This document shows, piece by piece, positions 52,787-59,750 of a stretch of DNA of 59,750 nt (within the stretch, counting starts at the first letter, position 1; each line of letters begins with the position of its first letter). The notes under the pieces were generated by a model. It ran no database searches, was not told where the DNA came from, and was given only the letters and a program-made list of their open reading frames with translations. The stretch is from positions 1-59,750 of the IMG/VR virus record IMGVR_UViG_3300033233_000043. One strand, given 5' to 3'. The position numbers and the translations under genes were made by a program. Source of the DNA: a virus.

Positions 52787-53785
52787 TTATTTTATCCATT
52801 TATTTAGTTCTAGTAAATCAAAAGTTAATTTTTCTTTACTATCATTTATTATGTTATTTTCGGACCAATTTAATTGGTTCTTGGTTATATATCTCAAATA
52901 TTCATCATCATTAATGACTTCTTGATATCTTTTAATATATAAATCAGCAACGCCTTCATCGCCATATTTTTCATAAGCAACATAAGCGTGTTCTCTTGGT
53001 ATTGAAATGTAATGATGATTTGGTAATAATGGGTCGTGAGTAACGTCTTTAAATTCTATCCTTATGAATGGTATACCTAATGAAATGTATTCAATATCTC
53101 TGTAGCAAAATTCACCTGTATGGTCATAAGGTGTGTTATATTTATCCAAATCTAAATAATAAGATAAACCTATTTTACTATTTATTAATTTTTCTAAATA
53201 TTGTTCATGAGACGTTGAGTTTATTGGTTGTAAAAAACCTTTTTGTTCGACAATTCTAATCATTTTACGATAAGAATCTACACCACTACCTAACCAAAAC
53301 ATTTTATCATCAAATACTTCAATAAAATTTCTTTTTTCTCTGTACGATAATACATCAAATTCTTGGAATGGTAAAAAAATCCAAGGTCTAACCTTATTCA
53401 TTTTATTTATAGCGTTCTCACGTTTCATCCAATAATAAATGTTTTGCCAATTGAAATGAGCTAATAAAGTTTTTGTACAACTTTCCGATATAGCAACGTG
53501 ACAAGCTAAACTATTAAAATATTCTGTAAATGATATTAATTTAGTCTCACCCGTCTCAAGATTTTCTATAACACATTCGACATCAGATATTGGGGGGTTG
53601 TGAGCAAAATTACCCACTTCTTTTATTAGGGTTATTTCACCGCTAAAAGTTTTTTCGTCTGTATTATAATTAATCGATTCAACATCAAAATATTTAGTTA
53701 AATAATTGTCAAATTTTTTAAAAAATGGTAAATGAGCTCTTCCCCATTGAGGGTTCTCAAATCTATGAGTTCTAATTTTGTTCAT
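52787..53785 (-). CDS. Glycosyltransferase-like protein, paralogue of the gene at 51.2-52.2 kb
   Basis: A 332-residue protein. The C-terminal third (SKIGLSYYLDLDKYN, GEFCYRDIEYISLGIPFIRI, PLLPNHHYISIPREH) matches the paralogue 0.6 kb downstream. A middle stretch (FWLGSGVDSYRKMIRIVEQ) could be the donor-site loop. The first 120 residues are unlike the paralogue. It begins two bases after the GT60-like gene. The exact sugar is unknown. Confidence 0.5.
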   Translation of the reverse strand: MNKIRTHRFENPQWGRAHLPFFKKFDNYLTKYFDVESINYNTDEKTFSGEITLIKEVGNFAHNPPISDVECVIENLETGETKLISFTEYFNSLACHVAISESCTKTLLAHFNWQNIYYWMKRENAINKMNKVRPWIFLPFQEFDVLSYREKRNFIEVFDDKMFWLGSGVDSYRKMIRIVEQKGFLQPINSTSHEQYLEKLINSKIGLSYYLDLDKYNTPYDHTGEFCYRDIEYISLGIPFIRIEFKDVTHDPLLPNHHYISIPREHAYVAYEKYGDEGVADLYIKRYQEVINDDEYLRYITKNQLNWSENNIINDSKEKLTFDLLELNKWIK

Positions 53786-53786
53786 A

Positions 53787-55034
53787 TTATAAATTACCCG
53801 TTATTATATCACACCAACCTTTAGACTCACTATGTGGCCATACAATCCATTTAGTTGGTTTCTCAGTTGTTTGAAAATCTCTCCATATTTTACAATATCC
53901 GTCTTTGTCAGATTTTAATCGATTGATTTCTTCCTTATCCGCGTCTTTCCTATATAACTCATTACCATTACTACCCTCAAAAATTACCGCCCAAAAATCA
54001 TAGTCATTTTCTGGGACTTGAGTAAAACCAACATCAATACAATGTTTAAAGATAGTGGCATAACTTGCTAACCATTCCTCTTCAGTTTCATAAATTGTTG
54101 GATTAGGTGCGTAATGTTTATCTAAAGTATATTGTTGTGCCGCTCTATTTGAAAATCTAAGACCTGAATAAATCTCATAGTCTTTTAAAGTTCTTTCGGT
54201 TCCAAATCCATAATAACTAAAATCCATTGTTACCTCTTCACCATCCATACCAAATAGTTGACGATTTTTTTTATGGGATAATTCATTTTTCTTTCCCCAC
54301 TCTTTATCGTCATCCCATTGTTTTGTTCTACCTTTACGGGTGTATTCGTGCCAAATCACAACTTTATGTGGGTGGAATAAATCATATCCGTGAGTGAATG
54401 CTCTAACGGCGATTGATATCTCTTCTCCGTGAAAATAAAATTCAGGGTCGTGTTGAACTTCAACACTAAATTGACCAAGAGTAAATGCCATATGGGCAGA
54501 ATAAAATCGTGAAGTAACCGGTTCTTTAAGGGTTTCCCATCCAGGAATTGTTTCAGGTAAAAAGAATACCGCTCCTTCAGGAATGAATCTATCAAAGGCC
54601 ATTCTCCAAGGTACCGTAACTCTACCTGCCGGGTCATTGTCCGGGTCAAATGAAGATACGTATCCTGTTAATAAAGGCTTCTCAAATCCTTTCTTTTGAA
54701 GTTGTTTAACCATTTTGATTAAGGTATCGTCCCAATATTTTTCAAATCTCATATGGGAGTCTATTTGTAGGGTATATTCTTCTCCTTTATATAATTGTTG
54801 AACTTGGTTTCTTGCCCAACAAACTCCTTTAGCGTCAGAATATAAAACATCAATAACTCTAAATCGTTTATCTTTAGCATATTCTGATAAATCATCAAAC
54901 CCATCCTCAGGATGGTATTGACGACAAATTCCGATTACTAAATTTTTTGGGTTTTTGGCATTCTCCAACATTGATTTGATTGTTGGGATAAGTTGGGGGT
55001 CACGATAAGAAGCTATCTGAACAAATATTTTCAT
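53787..55034 (-). CDS. GT60-like polypeptide GlcNAc-transferase
   Basis: A 415-residue enzyme whose N-terminus (KIFVQIASYRDPQLIPTIKS) and DxH motif at 92-94 (EYTLQIDSHMRFEKYWDDTL) match the GlcNAc family of Skp1-type transferases. In CAZy GT60 these modify hydroxyproline of Dictyostelium Skp1 and Thr of trypanosome mucins. Other typical segments are PWRMAFDRFIPEG, the PEFYFHGEEISIAVRAFTHG block, and a late HPHKVVIWHEYTRKGR. All are in place, so it looks active. It heads the operon, next to the Thr/Pro-rich giant gene. Confidence 0.8.
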   Translation of the reverse strand: MKIFVQIASYRDPQLIPTIKSMLENAKNPKNLVIGICRQYHPEDGFDDLSEYAKDKRFRVIDVLYSDAKGVCWARNQVQQLYKGEEYTLQIDSHMRFEKYWDDTLIKMVKQLQKKGFEKPLLTGYVSSFDPDNDPAGRVTVPWRMAFDRFIPEGAVFFLPETIPGWETLKEPVTSRFYSAHMAFTLGQFSVEVQHDPEFYFHGEEISIAVRAFTHGYDLFHPHKVVIWHEYTRKGRTKQWDDDKEWGKKNELSHKKNRQLFGMDGEEVTMDFSYYGFGTERTLKDYEIYSGLRFSNRAAQQYTLDKHYAPNPTIYETEEEWLASYATIFKHCIDVGFTQVPENDYDFWAVIFEGSNGNELYRKDADKEEINRLKSDKDGYCKIWRDFQTTEKPTKWIVWPHSESKGWCDIITGNL

Positions 55035-55122
55035 GGTTTTTATTTTTAAATAAAATATAAAAAATATTTGTTGTTAATAAAGTATTACCCTTTAGTTTTT
55101 TTATGAATAATTCTGTTGTTGG

Positions 55123-58100
55123 TTATGCGGTTGGTGTAGGAGTTGAAGTATTTGTTGGTGTAGGTGTTGGTGGTAAGTTTAGGTTAGTATTATTACAACT
55201 TGGTACTTGAGATGCTCCTCCAATAATTAATCCTGAGTAATTAAATAATGTTTGCGTGTATGGGAAGTTAACATCAACATTATATATATCACCATAATTG
55301 TTGCAAACATATATATTACCACTATCGATAAATAAACCATACGGAAAAGATATGGTTGACGCAATATCAACCTCAACTTCAAAAGTACCTGACGGATAAC
55401 TATATTGACTAAGGAATACTCCATCATCATCTGTATTAGTTACTAATATTTTATTTGTTGTTGTTAATATAATATCACCCGAAACCTCCCTACCAGGCAG
55501 TAGTGTTCCAATTACAGTTGAAACTGCGGTACTTGTGGTAATATTTAAAACAATTATTTGATGAGGAGATGTTGTAGTATTTGTTGAGATTAAATGAGTG
55601 TTGTCAATGGCACATAAACCATTTCCTAAAGAAACACCTGAAGGGTATGTGATGGTTCTGTTGAACGTTTTTGACCAAGGACTTAATGTTATATCATATT
55701 CAAAAATGAACCCACTACTATACAACCATAGTTTAGTTGTTGTATGTGCAATATCTGGTGAAGTTACTGATGAATTAAATAAAAATACGTTAGTATTTGA
55801 TGATGGGAAATAAGCGGATACATCAGGACCATCATTAATTAATACAGAACATGTTGGTATTATCGGTAAAGGTGTAGGTGTTGGAGTATTTGTTGACGTA
55901 GGAGTATTTGTTGGTGTTTGGGTTGGAGTTTTAGTTGGTGTTGGAGTTGGTGTTGGTGTTACTGTCGGACATCCAATTTTAAACCACCATTTAGTTGGAG
56001 CAATAGGAGCGGTAACCACAACTGTTATGAACGCAGGAGACGCAGTTGGTTTAGTCCAAAAACCAGTGACAAAACCTGTACCTACAACACTTGGATATCC
56101 TAAGGCATTTAATTGTGCGTTAAAAAGAGAGTCCCCCCTAAACCCTGTATCAACTTCCGGAACTGTACTTCCATTCCAAAGAATTTGGAACTTATCCGGT
56201 ACGGAAAATGCGTTGAACGCCCAAGCAACAACTCCCGTATACGAACCTAACTGAACTGTAATCTGCCAACAACCTGTTACTCCTGTGGCAATAGTATATG
56301 GTAAACCACAAACAGTTTCACCAGTATAAATTGGTAATTCTGGCGGTGATGTTGGTGTTGGTGTTGGTGTTACAGTACTAGTTGGAGTGTTAGTTTGGGT
56401 TGGCGTATTTGTTGGAGTATTTGTTGGAGTATTTGTTGGGGTTTCAGTTGGCGTATTTGTTGGAGTGTTAGTTGGAGTTTCAGTTGGTGTATTTGTCGGA
56501 GTTTCAGTTGGTGTATTTGTCGGAGTTACGGTATTTGTTGGAGTATTTGTTGGTGTTTGGGTTGGAGTATTTGTTGGGGTTGAAGTATTTGTTGGGGTTG
56601 GAGTATTTGTCGGTGTTTCAGTTGGAGTATTTGTTGGAGTATTTGTTGGTGTTATAGTATTTGTTGGTGTGTTAGTAGGTGTTTGGGTTGGGGTATTTGT
56701 TGGTGTTTGGGTTGGAGTTACAGTATTTGTTGGTGTGTTAGTAGGTGTTTGAGTTGGAGTTACAGTATTTGTCGGTGTGTTGGTAGGTGTTTGGGTTGGG
56801 GTATTTGTTGGTGTATTTGTTGGAGTTACAGTATTTGTTGGTGTGTTGGTAGGTGTTTGAGTTGGAGTATTAGTTGGTGTGTTGGTAGGTGTTTGGGTTG
56901 GGGTATTTGTTGGTGTATTTGTTGGAGTTTGGGTTGGTGTAGGAGTATTTGTTGGTGTTATAGTATTTGTTGGTGTTATAGTATTTGTTGGTGTTGTAGT
57001 TAACCCAATTGTAATTGTTGGTGTTGGAGTATTTGTTTGAGTTGGAGTATTAGTTGGTGTTTGAGTATTGGTTGGAGTATTTGTTGGAGTGTTAGTTGGT
57101 GTTTGAGTCGGCGTATTTGTTGGAGTATTTGTTGGTGTATTTGTTGGAGTTTGAGTCGGCGTATTTGTTGGTGTTACAGTCGATGTTGGGGTATTTGTTG
57201 GTGTTTGAGTCGGCGTATTTGTTGGTGTATTTGTTGGAGTATTAGTTGGTGTTTGAGTCGGCGTATTTGTTGGTGTTACAGTCGATGTTGGAGTGTTAGT
57301 TGGTGTTTGAGTCGGCGTATTTGTTGGTGTTACAGTCGATGTTGGAGTATTTGTTGGAGTATTAGTTGGTGTGTTGGTAGGTGTTTGGGTCGGAGTATTT
57401 GTTGGAGTGTTAGTTGGGGTTGGAGTATTAGTTGGGGTTAGAGTGTTAGTTGGAGTTAGAGTGTTAGTCGGTGTTACAGTATTTGTTGGAGTGTTAGTTG
57501 GGGTTGGAGTATTTGTTGGAGTTTCAGTTGGAGTATTTGTTGGGGTTTCAGTTGGTGTTGGTGTGTTAGTTTGGGTTGGAGTGTTAGTTGGAGTTTCAGT
57601 TGGTGTTGGTGTGTTAGTTTGGGTTGGAGTGTTAGTTGGGGTTTGGGTTGGTGTTTCAGTTGGTGTATTTGTTGGAGTTTCAGTTGGGGTAGGCGTATTT
57701 GTTGGTGTTTCAGTTGGTGTGTTTGTTGGAGTTTCAGTTGGTGTTGGTGTATTAGTTTGAGTTGGCGTGTTAGTTGGTGTGTTTGTTGGAGTTTCAGTTG
57801 GTGTTGGTGTATTAGTTTGAGTTGGCGTGTTAGTTGGAGTATTTGTCGGAGTTTCAGTTGGTGTTGGTGTGTTAGTTTGAGTTGGCGTGTTAGTTGGTGT
57901 ATTTGTTGGAGTTTCAGTTGGAGTTGGCGTGTTAGTCGGAGTTGGCGTGTTAGTTGGCGTATTTGTTGGGGTTTCAGTTGGTGTTGGCGTATTTGTTGGG
58001 GTTTCAGTTGGCGTTGGCGTGTTAGTTGGGGTGTTAGTTGGAGTTTGGGTTGGTGTTGGCGTGTTAGTTGGAGTATTAGTTGGCGTTTCAGTTGGTGTTG

Positions 58101-59750
58101 GAGTGTTAGTTGGTGTTGGCGTGTTAGTTGGTGTTTGGGTTGGTGTTGGCGTGTTAGTCGGAGTGTTAGTTGGGGTTTGGGTTGGTGTTGGCGTGTTAGT
58201 TGGAGTGTTAGTTGGGGTTGTGGTTGGTGTTGGCGTGTTAGTAGGCGTTGGAGTATTAGTTGATGTTTGAGTTGGAGTGTTAGTTGGCGTTTGAGTTGGT
58301 GTTGGAGTTTGGGTTGGTGTGTTAGTTGGCGTTTGGGTTGGAGTTGGTGTTGGAGTTGGTGTTGGTAAACAAAAAGTTAAACAATCAATTATACCAACAT
58401 ATTCTCCCTCACCAGTGAAATTTTGTACACAATTACCCTCGACACAATCATAAGTGTTACATACACTGTCACACTCTTCAAATGTAGAGAAATATCCTGA
58501 ACCATCACCTGGGTCAAAACAATAAATACCATTACAGTCCCAAGACGGAATATGCGTTGATGTAGGAGTTGGAGTTTGAGTTGAAGTTTGAGTTGGAGTT
58601 GGAGTTTGGGTTGGAGTTTTAGTTGGTGTTGGAGTTTGGGTTGGAGTTCTAGTTGGAGTTTTAGTCGGTGTATTTGTTGGTGTTTTAGTCGGAGTTTGGG
58701 TTGGGGTTACTGTATTTGTTGGCGTTACTGTATTTGTTGGCGTTACTGTATTTGTTGGTGTTACTGTATTTGTTGTCGTAGGAGTATTTGTTGGTGTTAC
58801 AGTATTTGTTGGTGTGTTAGTTGGGGTTTGGGTTGGAGTTTCAGTTGGAGTATTAGTTGGAGTTTGGGTTGGAGTTACAGTATTTGTTGGTGTGTTAGTT
58901 GGGGTATTTGTTGGAGTTACAGTAGATGTTGGAGTGTTAGTTGGAGTGTTAGTTGGAGTGTTTGTTGGAGTATTAGTTGGAGTTACAGTAGATGTTGGAG
59001 TGTTAGTTGGAGTGTTAGTTGGAGTATTAGTTGGGGTCGTGGTTGGTGATAATCCTGGTGTTGGTGTGTTTGTTGGAGTTTGGGTTGGGGTTTGGGTTGG
59101 AGTTTCAGTTGGAGTTTCAGTTGGAGTATTAGTCGGAGTTTTAGTTGGGGTTTGGGTTGGTGTATTAGTTGGGGTTTGGGTTGGAGTTACAGTAGATGTT
59201 GGGGTGTTAGTTGGTGTTTGAGTTGGTGTTAACGTTTGAGTTGGGGTGTTAGTTGGGGTTGATGTAGGTGTTGGGGTGTTAGTTTGGGTTGGGGTTGGTG
59301 ATAATCCTGGTGTCGGTGTGTTTGTTGGGGTATTTGTTGGTGTATTTGTTGGAGTTTTAGTTGGAGTTTCAGTTGGTGTGTTTGTTGGGGTATTTGTTGG
59401 CGTATTTGTTGGAGTTTGGGTTGGGGTATTTGTTGGAGTTTTAGTTGGAGTTTGGGTGTTAGTTGGAGTGTTAGTTGGCGTTTTAGTTGGCGTATTTGTT
59501 GGGGTTTTAGTTGGCGTATTTGTTGGGGTTTTAGTTGGCGTATTTGTTGGGGTTTTAGTTGGCGTATTTGTTGGGGTTTGGGTGTTAGTTGGAGTGTTAG
59601 TTGGCGTATTTGTTGGGGTTTGGGTGTTAGTTGGAGTGTTAGTTGGAGTGTTAGTTGGCGTTTTAGTTGGCGTATTTGTTGGGGTTTTAGTTGGCGTATT
59701 TGTTGGGGTTTTAGTTGGCGTATTTGTTGGGGTTTTAGTTGGCGTATTTG
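55123..59750 (-). CDS. Giant Thr-Pro-Thr-X repeat protein, tail appendage (5' end missing)
   Basis: An unbroken minus-strand frame from the right edge to a TAA at 55123, 1542 codons with start outside the window. From N- to C-terminus: repeat block (59750 to about 58560), a Cys-rich domain with eight Cys (58557-58367), a second repeat block (58366 to about 56345), a 120-residue beta domain (with [17 protein letters not shown] and DTGFRGDS), a TPTPT linker (to 55860), a propeller-like domain with tandem (I/V)xxxDxxxx(I/V)Y strands, and a TPT tail. I checked all codons from 56341 to 59340 for in-frame stops and found none. The architecture is that of a long, flexible virion adhesin. An apparent internal start at 56019 (GTG) is not real. 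Codon choice is uniform. Confidence 0.75.
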   Translation of the reverse strand, partial: NTPTKTPTNTPTKTPTNTPTKTPTNTPTKTPTNTPTNTPTNTQTPTNTPTNTPTNTQTPTNTPTKTPTNTPTKTPTNTPTKTPTNTPTKTPTNTPTNTQTPTKTPTNTPTQTPTNTPTNTPTNTPTETPTKTPTNTPTNTPTNTPTPGLSPTPTQTNTPTPTSTPTNTPTQTLTPTQTPTNTPTSTVTPTQTPTNTPTQTPTKTPTNTPTETPTETPTQTPTQTPTNTPTPGLSPTTTPTNTPTNTPTNTPTSTVTPTNTPTNTPTNTPTNTPTSTVTPTNTPTNTPTNTVTPTQTPTNTPTETPTQTPTNTPTNTVTPTNTPTTTNTVTPTNTVTPTNTVTPTNTVTPTQTPTKTPTNTPTKTPTRTPTQTPTPTKTPTQTPTPTQTSTQTPTPTSTHIPSWDCNGIYCFDPGDGSGYFSTFEECDSVCNTYDCVEGNCVQNFTGEGEYVGIIDCLTFCLPTPTPTPTPTQTPTNTPTQTPTPTQTPTNTPTQTSTNTPTPTNTPTPTTTPTNTPTNTPTPTQTPTNTPTNTPTPTQTPTNTPTPTNTPTPTETPTNTPTNTPTPTQTPTNTPTNTPTPTETPTNTPTPTETPTNTPTNTPTPTNTPTPTETPTNTPTNTPTQTNTPTPTETPTNTPTNTPTQTNTPTPTETPTNTPTNTPTQTNTPTPTETPTNTPTETPTNTPTPTETPTNTPTETPTQTPTNTPTQTNTPTPTETPTNTPTQTNTPTPTETPTNTPTETPTNTPTPTNTPTNTVTPTNTLTPTNTLTPTNTPTPTNTPTNTPTQTPTNTPTNTPTNTPTSTVTPTNTPTQTPTNTPTSTVTPTNTPTQTPTNTPTNTPTNTPTQTPTNTPTSTVTPTNTPTQTPTNTPTNTPTNTPTQTPTNTPTNTPTNTQTPTNTPTQTNTPTPTITIGLTTTPTNTITPTNTITPTNTPTPTQTPTNTPTNTPTQTPTNTPTNTPTQTPTNTPTNTVTPTNTPTNTPTQTPTNTPTNTVTPTQTPTNTPTNTVTPTQTPTNTPTQTPTNTPTNTITPTNTPTNTPTETPTNTPTPTNTSTPTNTPTQTPTNTPTNTVTPTNTPTETPTNTPTETPTNTPTNTPTETPTNTPTNTPTNTPTQTNTPTSTVTPTPTPTSPPELPIYTGETVCGLPYTIATGVTGCWQITVQLGSYTGVVAWAFNAFSVPDKFQILWNGSTVPEVDTGFRGDSLFNAQLNALGYPSVVGTGFVTGFWTKPTASPAFITVVVTAPIAPTKWWFKIGCPTVTPTPTPTPTKTPTQTPTNTPTSTNTPTPTPLPIIPTCSVLINDGPDVSAYFPSSNTNVFLFNSSVTSPDIAHTTTKLWLYSSGFIFEYDITLSPWSKTFNRTITYPSGVSLGNGLCAIDNTHLISTNTTTSPHQIIVLNITTSTAVSTVIGTLLPGREVSGDIILTTTNKILVTNTDDDGVFLSQYSYPSGTFEVEVDIASTISFPYGLFIDSGNIYVCNNYGDIYNVDVNFPYTQTLFNYSGLIIGGASQVPSCNNTNLNLPPTPTPTNTSTPTPTA
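56344..58365 (-). repeat. 12-base minisatellite encoding (Thr-Pro-Thr-X)n, block 1
   Basis: About 170 four-codon units in one phase. X is mostly Asn, also Pro, Gln, Glu, Ser, Val or Ile. One interruption (TIGLTT at about 57000). Codons in T and P positions vary (ACT/ACA, CCA), so it is not a perfect repeat. Confidence 0.9.
58560..59750 (-). repeat. 12-base minisatellite encoding (Thr-Pro-Thr-X)n, block 2
   Basis: About 100 units to the edge. The last 250 bases show a 24-base higher-order unit, NTPTKTPT, repeated almost without change, which implies recent expansion. A spacer SPG-type interruption occurs twice (near 59041 and 59300). Confidence 0.9.

Noticed and set aside
55123-56019. A separate 298-residue gene starting with GTG at 56019
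   Set aside because: The frame is open upstream through the beta domain and repeats to the window edge; the GTG is a Val codon inside a domain.
56387-59221. Long plus-strand frames of Gly-Val or Trp-Cys repeats (about 60-230 aa)
   Set aside because: These are antisense shadows of the TPTX repeat; the minus frame is longer, unbroken across all of them, and includes non-repeat domains.
56344-59750. CRISPR array or other regulatory repeat array
   Set aside because: Period is 12 bases without spacers, and the tract keeps one coding frame throughout.

Overview
The window is part of a large, AT-rich, T4-like (contractile-tail) bacteriophage genome. Diagnostic genes are a T4-type baseplate wedge (gp6, gp25), tail sheath (gp18), tail tube (gp19), a gp26/gp51-type hub assembly protein, UvsX recombinase, gp32-like ssDNA-binding protein, DnaB-type helicase, RNase H/flap nuclease, family B DNA polymerase (gp43) and class I ribonucleotide reductase. 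No host or bacterial chromosomal genes are visible. Start codons are preceded by A-rich stretches rather than Shine-Dalgarno sequences, which, with the low GC, points by inference to a Bacteroidota (flavobacteria-like) host. No tRNA, CRISPR array, integrase or insertion sequence was seen, and no gene-free stretch exceeds 300 bases.

Layout. 1-1.6 kb: wedge genes gp6 (cut by the left edge) and gp25. 1.67-8.7 kb: nucleotide and replication block, read leftward (RNase H, a hypothetical, DnaB helicase, NrdB, NrdA, terminator), with an HNH endonuclease and a ribbon-helix-helix-like mini-gene upstream. 8.7-10.7 kb: uvsX and a separately transcribed gp32-like gene with its own promoter and terminator. 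10.8-35.2 kb: tail module read leftward, with two giant baseplate proteins (2246 and 1691 aa), a gp53-like LysM wedge protein, a tape measure, a hub assembly gene with a probable +1 frameshift extension, a Vsr-like homing endonuclease, tube, HAD phosphatase, sheath and tail-completion/neck candidates. 35.25-40.1 kb: the only sizeable rightward block: SNF2 helicase, a superoxide dismutase fused to a nuclease-like domain, a gp13-like neck protein and a hypothetical. 40.1-44.1 kb: DNA polymerase, a 2-oxoglutarate oxygenase and two small unknowns. 44.2-48.7 kb: fibre-like adhesins, including a 9-residue-repeat solenoid. 48.9-55.0 kb: a tight glycosyltransferase/methyltransferase operon. 55.1-59.75 kb: the 3' part of a giant gene (at least 1542 codons), mostly a (Thr-Pro-Thr-X)n repeat, running off the right edge.

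How it may work together. Three virion-type genes carry mucin-like Thr- or Thr/Pro-rich tracts (sheath insert, 48.0-48.7 kb protein, giant right-edge protein). Next to them lie six carbohydrate/methyl-transfer genes, one resembling the GT60 family (GlcNAc transferases acting on hydroxyproline of Skp1 and Thr of trypanosome mucins), and about 10 kb away a 2-oxoglutarate/Fe(II) oxygenase of prolyl-hydroxylase type. My main hypothesis is a phage-encoded system that decorates its own Thr/Pro-rich tail proteins. A second recurrent signal is a directional TATTTAT motif upstream of many genes on both strands, a candidate phage-specific promoter element. The superoxide dismutase-nuclease fusion is the most unexpected single protein.
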